A stretch of 64,000 nt of DNA, from positions 558,001 through 622,000 of the forward strand of contig CAVRLX010000003.1 of assembly GCA_963721725.1 (NCBI GenBank), given 5' to 3'. Position 1 is the stretch's first letter; each line of letters starts with the position of its first letter. Below, piece by piece: positions 36,039 through 45,426 of this stretch. A program made the translations under genes and the position numbers. Origin of the DNA: RI-153 sp963721725 (GTDB taxonomy: Bacteria > Chloroflexota > Anaerolineae > Caldilineales > Caldilineaceae). The notes beneath the pieces are model-generated. The model was given only the letters and a program-made list of their open reading frames with translations. It had not been told where the DNA came from and did no database searches.

Positions 36039-37397
36039 ATGTCGCAAACTATGGTAAGCCGCCGTCGATTTTTAATGGGCATGGGGGCCGGGGCCGGAAT
36101 GCTGGCACTGGCCGCCTGTGCACCTGTGGCTACGCCGGGCGGTGCGCCGGCAGCCAGTGGGGGCGGCAGCGCGGCCCCGGCGGCAGAGCCGCAGACGGTC
36201 ACGCTGTGGAGCAGTTTCACCGGCAAGAATGGAGAAGCCGAAACCGAGCTTGTCAAACGCTTTAACGAAAGCCAGAGCGATGTCGTCCTCGACTATCAGT
36301 TCCAGGGCACGTATGAAGAGACCGCCCAAAAGGTCACGGCAGCGCTCCAGGCCCGCACGGCCCCCGATGTTTCGCTGTTGAGCGATGTCTGGTGGTTCAA
36401 GTTCTATCTGAACAACGCCCTTCTGCCGCTGGATGATCTGATCGCGGCGCACAGTGTCGATCTGACCGATTATCAGGATTCGCTGATCAACGAAGGCGTG
36501 CGCAAGGGTCAACATTTCTGGATTCCCTTTGCGCGCAGCACGCCCCTTTTCTATTACAACAAAGAGAAGTGGGCTGCCGCTGGCCTGCCCGACCGTGGCC
36601 CCGAAACCTGGGACGAATTCATGGAATGGGCACCCCAATTGGTCGAAAAGAATGGCGATGAAATTGTCACCTCGGCCTTTGCCCATCCCGATGGAGCCAG
36701 CTATATTGCATGGCTTTTCCAGGGCGTGGCGTGGCAGTTTAATGGAGCCTACAGCACCCCCGAATTTGAGATGTTAATGACCAGCGATGGCACAATTGAA
36801 GCGGGACAGTTCTATAAAGACACCGTCCACAGCTTGGGATGGGCCGTGCCGAGCAAAGACATTCAGTCTGATTTCATCAACGGCCTGACGGCTGCGTCGA
36901 TGATGTCCACAGGCTCAATGGGTGGCGTCAAGGCCAATGCCCAGTTTGAATTCGGCACCGCCTTCTTGCCCCAGAAATATCAGTTCGGCTGTTGCACAGG
37001 TGGGGCGGGGTTGGCTGTCCTCTCCAGCGCGCCGGCAGAGAAACACAGCGCCGCTTTCGAGTATATTGCCTTTGCCTCTAACCCCGAAAACACCACGTTT
37101 TGGTCGCAGAATACGGGCTATATGCCTGTGCGCAAGAGTGCGCTTGCCAGCCCTGAAATGCAAGCCTATTTCGAGGAGTTCCCCCAATTCAAGACGGCCA
37201 CGGAACAACTGGCGCTGACCAAGCCGCAGGATTCGGCGCGTGTCTTTGTGCCAAATGGCGATCAGATCATCGGCAAGGGGCTGGAGCGCATCACCGTCCA
37301 GTCGGAAGATGTTGCCACGGTCTTTGCCGAAGTTAACGCCATCCTGGAGCAAGAAGCCGCCCCCGTAATAGAAACCTTGCAGACGGTGGAAGGCTAA
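36039..37397 (+). CDS. Sugar ABC transporter substrate-binding lipoprotein (UgpB-like) with Tat signal
   Basis: A 452-residue extracellular solute-binding protein of family 1. The signal has twin arginines (SRRRFLMGMG) and a lipobox LAAC with Cys at residue 27, so it is probably exported folded by the Tat pathway and anchored by lipid. A Gly/Ala/Pro/Ser linker to about residue 48 precedes the binding domain (VTLWSSFTGKNG). AAGGAG precedes the ATG. It serves the two upstream permeases; glycerol-3-phosphate or an oligosaccharide is a typical ligand for this group but is not demonstrated. Confidence 0.92.
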   Translation: MSQTMVSRRRFLMGMGAGAGMLALAACAPVATPGGAPAASGGGSAAPAAEPQTVTLWSSFTGKNGEAETELVKRFNESQSDVVLDYQFQGTYEETAQKVTAALQARTAPDVSLLSDVWWFKFYLNNALLPLDDLIAAHSVDLTDYQDSLINEGVRKGQHFWIPFARSTPLFYYNKEKWAAAGLPDRGPETWDEFMEWAPQLVEKNGDEIVTSAFAHPDGASYIAWLFQGVAWQFNGAYSTPEFEMLMTSDGTIEAGQFYKDTVHSLGWAVPSKDIQSDFINGLTAASMMSTGSMGGVKANAQFEFGTAFLPQKYQFGCCTGGAGLAVLSSAPAEKHSAAFEYIAFASNPENTTFWSQNTGYMPVRKSALASPEMQAYFEEFPQFKTATEQLALTKPQDSARVFVPNGDQIIGKGLERITVQSEDVATVFAEVNAILEQEAAPVIETLQTVEG

Positions 37398-37424
37398 GCC
37401 TTTTTTTCGACCCGGATAATGGCA

Positions 37425-37471
37425 ATCAAAGGAAAGGGGCAGGCGAAAATCGTCTGCCCCTTTCCTTTGAT
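37425..37471. terminator. Bidirectional terminator between ABC operon and hybrid kinase
   Basis: ATCAAAGGAAAGGGGCAG pairs exactly with CTGCCCCTTTCCTTTGAT across a short loop containing GCGAAAATCGT. It lies 28 nt after the binding-protein stop and just past the end of the convergent kinase gene, so it can serve both. Confidence 0.85.
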
Positions 37472-37501
37472 CTTAGCAAGCCACTCGGCAAGGCTCCCTC
37501 T

Positions 37502-39166
37502 TTATGCCAAGAGCTTTTTATCCTGCAAAAAATAGACAATGGTCTCTTCTAATTCCATCTTCGTAAAAGGTTTGCTCAAGTAGCCATCAAAGCCCGCGGC
37601 CAGAAAGCGTTCCCGGTCGGCGGGCAACGCATACGCGGTGCAAGCCACCAAAGGCACGTGGGCATAGGTGGGATTATCTCGCAAAATCTGGGCCAAATCT
37701 GTACCTGTGCGCATCTCGCCCATATGAATGTCAATCACCACCAGATCATAGCGTTGTCGGTTGCTTTCGGCGATTCCTTCATCAATGGTCGCAACCGATT
37801 TAATCTCAAAACGGTTGCGCAGAAAAAGCTCAACCAATATACGAACTTCAACCTGATCCTCTACAAAAAGAATTGTGTGGCGTACATCTGTCATAGTCCC
37901 GCTCCTATTATTAGCTACCGGCACCAAGGGCGCTTCGGTACTTATACGATTTTGATAGCGAAGGGGAATGCACACATGGAACTCTGTACCCACGCCTTTT
38001 GTACTTTCTACATCAATCTGTCCACCCATTAACGCAACCAGATGCTTCGTTATGGTTAATCCTAGCCCGACCCCTTCAAAGCTGCGGCGCATGCCCTGTG
38101 ACTCTTGTTTGAATTCATCAAAGATATAGGGCAGAAATGTGGCATCAATCCCAATCCCGGTATCTTTAACGCTGATTTTCATCTCGTGGGGGTTTGACTG
38201 CAATGTCACCGTCACCGCGCCTGTTGTGGTAAATTTAAGGGCATTGGAAAGCAAATTATTTAGCACCCGATTGAGTGCAGCCGGATCGATTTCGGCAAAG
38301 AGAGGTGCTGAAGGCAGATTACACTGCAAAGTCACCGCGCTTGACCTTGACTGGGGGGCAAAAAGTTGCACAGTCTCGCCTACCATCGCGCGCACATCCA
38401 GCATGGTTGGATTTAAGCGCATGGTCCCACTCTCAAAGCGCGCCAGATCGAGCACAGAATCCAGCGTGGACATTAAACGCCGCCCAGCTTTGCGCACCAA
38501 TTCAACATGCGGCCTGCCCACTCCGTCCACCTCTTCGGCCAACACATCGGAAAAGCCCAAGATGGTCACCAATGGCGTGCGGATTTCGTGACTCATGCTG
38601 GCGAGAAAAGCCGATTTAAGCCGGTTCATCTCCTCAGCCTGCTCTTTTGCCTGCACCAGATCGCGCTGATAGCGGTCTTGGCGCATGGCAACCGCCAGCA
38701 TGTCGGCCACCTCTTGCACGATAGAAATATCGTTTTTATCAAAGGCGTTGGGCTGCTCACCAATCACATCGACAACCCCGACCACATGGGCATCCACAAG
38801 AATCGGCGCGGCCAGATAAGAACGCAGCCCTCGCCTTAAAAAAAGTTGTTCCCTATCCGAAGGGTTCTCAATCTCGGTCAAATCAGGCACATAGTACACG
38901 CCAGATCCATCAAGCACCGCCCCATTGAGCATGGCAAGCGGAATGTGAGTGCCGACTTCGCCAATACCCGCTTGAGGCGGATACATTGAGAGCAAATCCA
39001 TTTCTCCTGCGTTCGGATCAATCTCAATAATGGCGGAAATATGACTCGCCACCAATCGATCAAGATGCATCAAAGCCGCCTGGGCACTCTCTTGCACTGA
39101 GCGAGATCGGGCGATGGTGCGGCTGATTCCGTGTAGGGCGGCAATGCGCTTGTGCGATTCTTCCAA
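37502..39166 (-). CDS. Hybrid sensor histidine kinase, C-terminal part (GAF-HisKA-HATPase-receiver)
   Basis: The catalytic end of a very large kinase that continues upstream in other frames. It holds a GAF domain (LHGISRTIARSRSVQES, about residues 10-170), the dimerisation/phosphoacceptor region with MSHEIRTPLVTILGF (His near 194), an ATPase domain (NNLLSNALKF, DTGIGIDATFLPY, GVGLGLTITK), and a C-terminal receiver domain with DLVVIDIHMG (phospho-Asp) and the lysine in LSKPFTKME. The link to the upstream part is broken at a GCGCGC run near 39170, where CGG-AAA-TTG should follow the last PAS. Cytoplasmic; no membrane helix in the whole protein. Confidence 0.88.
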   Translation of the reverse strand: MEESHKRIAALHGISRTIARSRSVQESAQAALMHLDRLVASHISAIIEIDPNAGEMDLLSMYPPQAGIGEVGTHIPLAMLNGAVLDGSGVYYVPDLTEIENPSDREQLFLRRGLRSYLAAPILVDAHVVGVVDVIGEQPNAFDKNDISIVQEVADMLAVAMRQDRYQRDLVQAKEQAEEMNRLKSAFLASMSHEIRTPLVTILGFSDVLAEEVDGVGRPHVELVRKAGRRLMSTLDSVLDLARFESGTMRLNPTMLDVRAMVGETVQLFAPQSRSSAVTLQCNLPSAPLFAEIDPAALNRVLNNLLSNALKFTTTGAVTVTLQSNPHEMKISVKDTGIGIDATFLPYIFDEFKQESQGMRRSFEGVGLGLTITKHLVALMGGQIDVESTKGVGTEFHVCIPLRYQNRISTEAPLVPVANNRSGTMTDVRHTILFVEDQVEVRILVELFLRNRFEIKSVATIDEGIAESNRQRYDLVVIDIHMGEMRTGTDLAQILRDNPTYAHVPLVACTAYALPADRERFLAAGFDGYLSKPFTKMELEETIVYFLQDKKLLA

Positions 39167-40989
39167 TTTCCGCGCGCGGCCTCTTTGCGCTCGGTAACAT
39201 CCATGTGCAAGCCTGCAAAGCCCAGCAGGGTGCCCTCTTCGTTATAGAAAGGCTCGCCCTGTACCGACATCCAAAATGGCTCACCATTTTTGCGATAGTT
39301 AAGCAGTTCGACGGCGAAGGGTTGTTGGGTTGCATTTTGGCAAGCCAAATAAGCCAGTGCCGCTGGATCAGTCTGCGGGCCAGCCAGGAAATCATCGTGG
39401 TAGCGACCTTGAATCTCATCCAGTCGATACCCAGTCAGGCTCGTAAAGCTATCGTTCACCCATTCAATGCGTCCATCGGGACCTGTCATCGAAATCCCAT
39501 TGCTGGTGCGGCTGACCACCAGGGCCAGCCGCTGGGCGTGGGCCTGGCTACTGCGCAGTCCGATCTCCATCTCTTTAAGATCGGTAACCTCCAGGGCGCT
39601 AATGATAAAATTTTTGACTTGGCTGTGTTCGTCAAAGACAGGGCTATGGGTCACTTGATACCAAACACGACGATGACCCAAATCGCGCGAGAATTCATAG
39701 CTGAAGGTTTCGCCGCGTATTATACGTGCCATACGCTCCTCTATCACCGCTATATCTTCAATCTCAGCAAATACTGCCATTGAGTCCCCTTCACGAATGG
39801 GATACCCTAGGGCTGCTTCGGCATGTTGATTGGCAACTTTGTTGGTTTTGATCACTGTACCATCTCGCGACAAGAGCAAGAAAGACTGGGGGCTGTTGTC
39901 GAAAATCGTCTGCAAATTCGCTTCCGAGGTACGCAGGGCATCTTCGGCGCGTTTGCGTTCGCTAATATCCGCTTCAATCGAGATGTACCCGGAAAAGTCT
40001 CCGTTAGCCTCAATTAACGGTTCGGCGCTCGTCTCCACCCAAATGGGCGTGCCATCTTTGCGATAGTTGATTAATTCGCGGTGGAAAGGAAGCTGGTTGG
40101 CAATAGCCTGCTGAATATAATCCAAGGTCTCCAGATCCTGATGAGGGCCAGACAGTAGATCGCTGGGCCGCCGCCCCTGCATCTCTTCCAATGTATAGCC
40201 TGTGAGCCGTGTGTAGCCCTCGTTGATCCACTCGGTATACCCCAACGCATTGGCGATCAAGACTCCGTTGCTTGTATGCTTCGCCACCAACGCCAGTCGC
40301 CGTGACTGCGCTTCACTGGTGATCAGGGCTTGGCGAGCGCGCTCCTGCTGAATGGCAATGCCCGCAATATAGGTGATCCTTGCAATCAGATCCCACTCCG
40401 CTGTCTGCGGAGTCATGGGTGCGGGTGGGAAAACGGCAAATGTACCCAACACCTGCCCTTTGGCGCTAAAGATCGGGATTGCCCAACAGGCATTGATGCC
40501 ATGTTTTTCCAACAATTTATGCACATAGGGTGCAGGCGACCAAGCTTTTAACCCAATCGCCGTTTCCACCCGCAGCGAGCCAGGCCGGGAATCGCTGACA
40601 ATCACCGGCTGGCCCAAAAACGCAGCCGCCCCACAAGGGCCGTGCGTCAAACTAATCGGCGATGTCATAAAAAGGTCTATAAACTCTTGTGGCAAACTGG
40701 GGGAAACGGCACGTTCAAAACGCGGGTATAGCTCACTGGTCACCAGAAACCCACTCGTCGCACCGGGCAGATGGCGCTCGGCCATGCGACACAGAAAATC
40801 TAATACCTGCTCCGTGGGGCTACCTTGTGCGATCAAATCTAGGGCATGGGTCTGATCAATCAGCAACTTTTCAGCGCGTTTGCGCTCGATAATCTCACGG
40901 CGCAGTTCAATCTCGGCCATCACAAATGTAGCCAGTTCTTGCAATGTCTCGACCTGGGTCTGGCTAAAAAGGCGCGGGCTGGGTATCAA
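39070..40989 (-). CDS. Hybrid sensor histidine kinase, middle part (GAF and three PAS domains)
   Basis: This piece begins in an out-of-frame remnant and becomes conserved at RLFSQTQVETLQELA. It has a second GAF-type domain (SPTEQVLDFLCRMAERHLPG to VLGTFAVFP), followed by PAS domains at VLIANALGYTEWINEGYTRLTGY, at NSPQSFLLLSRDGTVIKTN and at ISMTGPDGRIEWVNDSFTSLTGY. Each is followed by a PAC-like ERKRAE or similar segment. PAS domains 1 and 3 are close relatives and probably duplicated. It ends by frameshift at 39170. Confidence 0.85.
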   Translation of the reverse strand: MIPSPRLFSQTQVETLQELATFVMAEIELRREIIERKRAEKLLIDQTHALDLIAQGSPTEQVLDFLCRMAERHLPGATSGFLVTSELYPRFERAVSPSLPQEFIDLFMTSPISLTHGPCGAAAFLGQPVIVSDSRPGSLRVETAIGLKAWSPAPYVHKLLEKHGINACWAIPIFSAKGQVLGTFAVFPPAPMTPQTAEWDLIARITYIAGIAIQQERARQALITSEAQSRRLALVAKHTSNGVLIANALGYTEWINEGYTRLTGYTLEEMQGRRPSDLLSGPHQDLETLDYIQQAIANQLPFHRELINYRKDGTPIWVETSAEPLIEANGDFSGYISIEADISERKRAEDALRTSEANLQTIFDNSPQSFLLLSRDGTVIKTNKVANQHAEAALGYPIREGDSMAVFAEIEDIAVIEERMARIIRGETFSYEFSRDLGHRRVWYQVTHSPVFDEHSQVKNFIISALEVTDLKEMEIGLRSSQAHAQRLALVVSRTSNGISMTGPDGRIEWVNDSFTSLTGYRLDEIQGRYHDDFLAGPQTDPAALAYLACQNATQQPFAVELLNYRKNGEPFWMSVQGEPFYNEEGTLLGFAGLHMDVTERKEAARGNWKNRTSALPPYTESAAPSPDLAQCKRVPRRL

Positions 40990-41446
40990 TCACACACAGC
41001 GCGCCCAGGTGATAGCCCTCTGATGTTGCCAGCGGCGCGCCCGCATAAAAGATCACCGATCCATCCAACACCAGAGGATTTTGAGCAAAGCGCGGATCCA
41101 ACCGCGCATCTTCCACCACCAGCACCTCTTTTTGAACAATGGTATGTGTACAAAAGGAGTGGGCGCGTGGGATGACAGTTGCGTCTACGCCAAAGCGCGC
41201 TTTGGTCCACTGGCGATCTATATCGATTAAATTGATCAACGAAGCAGGAATGTTCAGTAGCCGCGCCGCCAGCCGCGTGATGCGGTCAAAGGCATCTTCA
41301 TCAGGCGTGTCTAAAATATTGTAGCTATACAGCGCTTGCAGCCGCACGTCTTCATCAATCGGGGTTGGATAGGGGAGTGGGGCAGGGTCAACGGATCGGG
41401 CTGTAGGCTCTATAGCGTTCAGCTGAGCTGGGTGTTGAACACTCAT
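40964..41446 (-). CDS. Hybrid sensor histidine kinase, N-terminal GAF part
   Basis: The true start of the large kinase: ATG 41446 with AAAGGA upstream. After a disordered N-terminus come EDVRLQALYSYNILDTPDE and a GAF domain with WTKARFGVDAT, PRAHSFCTHTI and LVVEDARLDPRF, the pattern of GAF sensors in many soluble kinases. It ends in QPAPF-stop; removing one C from the CCC at about 40977 gives QPRLFSQTQ and joins the next piece. The full protein would be about 1,300 residues. Ligand unknown. Confidence 0.85.
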   Translation of the reverse strand: MSVQHPAQLNAIEPTARSVDPAPLPYPTPIDEDVRLQALYSYNILDTPDEDAFDRITRLAARLLNIPASLINLIDIDRQWTKARFGVDATVIPRAHSFCTHTIVQKEVLVVEDARLDPRFAQNPLVLDGSVIFYAGAPLATSEGYHLGALCVIDTQPAPF

Positions 41447-41678
41447 AGATCATCCTTTGAAACAGAATAACGCCTATCATATCTATAGCAATCTCTAGCT
41501 TTCCATTGTATTACGATTCTTTACAGATGTAAAAGGATGTTTTCTGCAGAAAGTAAGTGAATTTTTTCCCACAATTTCTCGCTACTTGCAAGCTTCCGAG
41601 GCAACCGCTACACTTTGCACAGAAGCTTACCATCACGTCGTTTATCCGATTCCATTTTGATAACAGGCAAATTTAGAT

Positions 41679-42110
41679 ATGCAGATCCTTGTCTTACGTT
41701 TTCTTGCATTTGCGATCAGTTTGTGGGGCGTGTCGATGATAGACGCCGCCCAGCCCACCGCTGCCGTTGCCCTGCGCGATGGTCTGTTGCTGCTGCTGAT
41801 TGGCAGCGTCCTGTTTGCGGCTTCGCTGTGGCCCCCTTTGGCTCGAAAAAGTTCCCGCGCTTCGGCAAGGGGAATGGCCCGGCTTTGCGGTGTGGATGTT
41901 TGGCCTGGGGCTGCTATTCGCCAGCGTGGGCGGTGGTCTGCTCTGGTTTGCCGAGGGTGACTGGAGGCTCTGGGCAGGATTACTCTGGATGGTCGCTCTA
42001 GGGTTGATGGGAATAGCTCTGCTCTGGCCCTATGTGCCCCCGGTTTCGCCCGTTTGGTCATTCTCGGCGGCGCGCACACTGCTTGCCGTTAAGGGTGATG
42101 CGACATGGGC
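41679..42110 (+). pseudogene. N-terminal membrane part of the PA14/NHL glycosyltransferase-like protein, frameshifted
   Basis: The gene appears to start at ATG 41679 (MQILVLRFLAFAISLWG). The first frame continues to SLWPPL; deleting one C in the run of five at about 41833 joins it to LWLEKVPALRQGEWPGFAVW in the second frame. That frame holds two helices (WMFGLGLLFASVGGGLLWF, LLWMVALGLMGIALLWPY) and must shift again near 42110 to reach the long downstream frame. The region has no stop codons inside the conserved stretches, consistent with single-base errors. Confidence 0.7.
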
Positions 42111-45100
42111 AGACCGGCAACGCGCAACCAGAAATTACGGGGAAGTCGCTGGCAATAGCCGTAACGCTGCTGGGACTGCTGGCTTTGGTCATCCGTATTT
42201 GGAACTTTGCCGGGCTGCCCACTGGCTGTAGTGACTATGGATGCCAGACCGCCACCACCGTGTTAACCATCTTGCGCGAGGACAATTGGTCTGCGCTGCT
42301 CTCGTCTGTACCGCCTGCCTATGGTCTGATTTTGGCCGCCATCTTTGGTCTCTTTGGTCCTGGGTTGGCACCCTTGCAATGGCTGGGGATTGTATTGGGC
42401 AGCCTCACCATTCCGCTGCTCTATTGGGCGGCCAGCCGTTTCTTGCCCCGTGCCAGCGCGCTCTTGGGCGCTCTATTGCTGGCATTTCTGCCCTGGCACA
42501 TTCAACTAAGTCGCTATCCAGAACCCGGCACACTTCTATTACCGCTGCTTTTATTGAGCGTCTGGGCACGCTTTGACGCCAACCAAACGGGCAACAGTCG
42601 TCGCTGGCTGCTAGCCGGGCTGCTGGCTGGGAGCGCGCTCTTGGCTGCGCCGCTGCCGCTTATCCCCGCATTGTTGCTCTGGGCGCTGCTCTTCCCGCCG
42701 CTCCGCCATTGGCGTGTGACGCTGCTTTATTGGCTGGTAGTAATGGTGGGCGGGCTGCCCCGGCTGGCAACATTGCAGAGCGTAGACTTTCTCGCCGCCG
42801 ATCTCTCTTTGCTTGAGCGTCAATTCCAGTCAATCGTTGGTCAGATCTTACAAGTACACACACCGGCGGCTCTGATCTTTCTTCTGTTAGCCCTTTTTGG
42901 CCTGATTTATCTGATACGTTTTCTGCGTTGGCCGCTTTCCTCTTTTTTGTGGGTTGGCCTCCTCTTGACCCTGCTTTTTGCCGCGCTGGATGGCGCGGCT
43001 ATCAGCCTCTCCACCCTGACCCCACTGCTGCTGATCCTCTGCTTGGCCGCGACTGTGGCACTAGATCAATTCTGGAGCGCGCTGACCCGTTTCTGGTCAC
43101 CCCTGATCCGCCCTGTGCCCTTTTTGGCGGGCGCTAGTCTGCTGCTGCTTGTGGTGCTGGGATTTTCTACGCGGTCAGGATTGGCGGCCTCCGTCGAGGA
43201 GGGGAATTTTGCCACAGCTTATAGCGGCGCGGAGATCGCCATCGGCCAGTTTCTTTATGAACGTTTCCAAACGTCTGTGGACAACGGCGGCGTGGACAAC
43301 ACACTGATTCTGGCTCCACACGCCGTTCTGGCAAACCCCACCACCCAGTTAGCGGCGCGCGGTGTGCTGGCCTATGCCAAACGCATTGCCCCCCTGGATG
43401 CCGTTGAACATTTCCCCTTTGTGGGTTCGCCCTTTAACGCACTGCCCACAGATAGCGATCTTCTCTATGTCCTGCCCAGCAGCAACCCGGAGATTCTGCG
43501 CCTGCTCTTTGATCTCTATGAAAGTGTCAGCGCCGAGCCGCTTACCGATGGCCCTGGGGGGAAGATCCTTGCCTTTGTGATCCGTGTGCCTCTCGACCGG
43601 GTGGAGACCATGCGCGGTCTCCCCACCCTCTACTTTGCCGGAGAGCAGGCTGGCCCACCCGAAAGCGCCACAATCACCACGCCGGGTGATGCGCTGGACC
43701 TGGATTGGCGAAACGAGCAGCCCTTGCCCTTGCCCTTCACGCTTCAAAATCAGGGCGCGCTTTATGTGCCAGAAAGCGGACTCTATCGCTTTGAGGTAGA
43801 GATGAACGAGGACGCCACCCTGCGCCTTCTCCTGGGGGACGAAGCGCAGCCCTTCATTGCACTCGATACAGAGGCAGGGCTTAGCGCCAATCAACTTGAA
43901 CTCGTGCAGGGTTTCTATCCACTCACGCTAACCTATCAAAGCGGTACGGCGGACGCCCATCTCTCTGTGCGCTGGCAACGCCCCGGCGGCAAGACAGAGC
44001 CGATCCCGCGCCAAGCACTGTATAGCCGTGCCGTGCCGGCGGGCCTGCTTGCCAAATACTATATGGGCAACGTGGATTGGCCGTGGTTGGAGAGCGAAAT
44101 CCCAGCGCAGATCCGACGCGAGCCGTTTATCATGCCTGGCCCGCTGGCCGAACGCGCCAGCGCTCTCCTCTGGCAGGGGAAGCTGGCCGCGCCCGTAGAT
44201 GGATCTTACACGCTAACCGTCATGGCGGCGGGTCCGCAGCGGCTCTATGTGGACAATGCCCTGGTGCTGGAAGATGACGAAGGGGCCACAACTGAGGCCG
44301 TTACACTCGCACTGGCCCGCGGCTGGCATGATCTGCGCTTGCACTATCGTCCGCTCCCTGGTCACGCAGAGATGCAACTGACTTGGCAACCGGCAGGCCT
44401 ACAGGGTGGCCCCATTCCACCCCAGTACTTCGCTGCCTATCTGCCCGATGTGGATACCGCGGCACTGACCTTGCCCGATCTGCCAGAATCCGTGCCGTTG
44501 CCCATTGCCACAGCGCCCCTGGCAATTCAGGAAAATTTCCAAACGGCGTCCGATACCTTGCCCACGGGATTACCCGAATTGCCGCTTGAGCTGCGCTGGC
44601 AGGTGGGGAACTGCGGGGCTGGGGATGGGCAACTCTCCGAGCCGCGCGGCGCATTGCTCATGGTCGAAGAGAATCGCATCTACGTGGCCGACACGGGCAA
44701 CCGGCGGCTGGTGGCCTATGATCTGGGCGACGGTACGCCCCTTCAAGTCTACAGCGATCCACAATTGGAAGAGCCGTTTGATCTGGGCCGCACGGTGACC
44801 GGTGAGATCTTTTTACTCGACGCCACGGTACAGCAGATCTTCAAGTTAGATGGGGAAACCTTGACTGCGATTGCCCAGGACACAAGCTTCTATCGTCCGC
44901 GCGGGTTGGGCGTAGACGGAGGAGGGACGTTGCTTGTGGCAGACACAGGCGGGGCAAGGGTCGTCATCCTTTCCGCATTGGGCGAGGTGCTTGATCAGAT
45001 TGGCGGGCCGGATACGGAGATCGGCAAAGGTCAACCTGTGGATGTGATGACCCTGCCCAACGGCACGATCTGGGTGATTACCAGCGAAAACGGCACGCTT

Positions 45101-45391
45101 TGGCGGCTAGATCGCGGCCAGGGGCAGGTCGCCATTGCCCCGGTGAACACAGTTTTTGGCCCCCACTTGGCCGGGCTGTTTGATAGTTCATTCTTTGTCA
45201 CCGATCCCGAGCGGCGACTGCTACTTTATTACAGTGCCGACGGGCAGCCAATGGCGCAATTCCAGAGCAACTTGGCCCGCCCCGCCGGGATCGACGCGGC
45301 TACGGCTGAGGGCAATCTGCTTGTAACCGTCACCGATAGCACAACTTGCACGCTTTCCCTCTGGCAAATGCCGTTGGATGCCCTGCCCTAA
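42032..45391 (+). CDS. Membrane glycosyltransferase-like protein with PA14 and NHL regions (main part)
   Basis: The long frame carries 1,119 codons; the first ~25 are out of phase with the true gene, which begins at 41679. Residues about 35-385 contain some nine to ten membrane helices, with a loop of the ArnT/PMT family kind (YWAASRFLPRASALLGALLLA). From about 395 to 520 is an extracellular segment. Two PA14-like beta modules follow (PESGLYRFEVEMNEDATLRL near 590 and APVDGSYTLTVMAAGPQRLYVDN near 725). The C-terminal 250 residues have NHL-like propeller blades (YVADTGNRRLVAYDLGDG, LLVADTGGARVVILSALG). PA14 binds carbohydrate in many proteins. A role in cell-surface glycan transfer or recognition is inferred; no catalytic motif is certain. 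Confidence 0.75.
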   Translation: MCPRFRPFGHSRRRAHCLPLRVMRHGQTGNAQPEITGKSLAIAVTLLGLLALVIRIWNFAGLPTGCSDYGCQTATTVLTILREDNWSALLSSVPPAYGLILAAIFGLFGPGLAPLQWLGIVLGSLTIPLLYWAASRFLPRASALLGALLLAFLPWHIQLSRYPEPGTLLLPLLLLSVWARFDANQTGNSRRWLLAGLLAGSALLAAPLPLIPALLLWALLFPPLRHWRVTLLYWLVVMVGGLPRLATLQSVDFLAADLSLLERQFQSIVGQILQVHTPAALIFLLLALFGLIYLIRFLRWPLSSFLWVGLLLTLLFAALDGAAISLSTLTPLLLILCLAATVALDQFWSALTRFWSPLIRPVPFLAGASLLLLVVLGFSTRSGLAASVEEGNFATAYSGAEIAIGQFLYERFQTSVDNGGVDNTLILAPHAVLANPTTQLAARGVLAYAKRIAPLDAVEHFPFVGSPFNALPTDSDLLYVLPSSNPEILRLLFDLYESVSAEPLTDGPGGKILAFVIRVPLDRVETMRGLPTLYFAGEQAGPPESATITTPGDALDLDWRNEQPLPLPFTLQNQGALYVPESGLYRFEVEMNEDATLRLLLGDEAQPFIALDTEAGLSANQLELVQGFYPLTLTYQSGTADAHLSVRWQRPGGKTEPIPRQALYSRAVPAGLLAKYYMGNVDWPWLESEIPAQIRREPFIMPGPLAERASALLWQGKLAAPVDGSYTLTVMAAGPQRLYVDNALVLEDDEGATTEAVTLALARGWHDLRLHYRPLPGHAEMQLTWQPAGLQGGPIPPQYFAAYLPDVDTAALTLPDLPESVPLPIATAPLAIQENFQTASDTLPTGLPELPLELRWQVGNCGAGDGQLSEPRGALLMVEENRIYVADTGNRRLVAYDLGDGTPLQVYSDPQLEEPFDLGRTVTGEIFLLDATVQQIFKLDGETLTAIAQDTSFYRPRGLGVDGGGTLLVADTGGARVVILSALGEVLDQIGGPDTEIGKGQPVDVMTLPNGTIWVITSENGTLWRLDRGQGQVAIAPVNTVFGPHLAGLFDSSFFVTDPERRLLLYYSADGQPMAQFQSNLARPAGIDAATAEGNLLVTVTDSTTCTLSLWQMPLDALP

Positions 45392-45426
45392 CGGCGCAAT
45401 TGCCGTCTCATCCTATGGAGTGTCTT

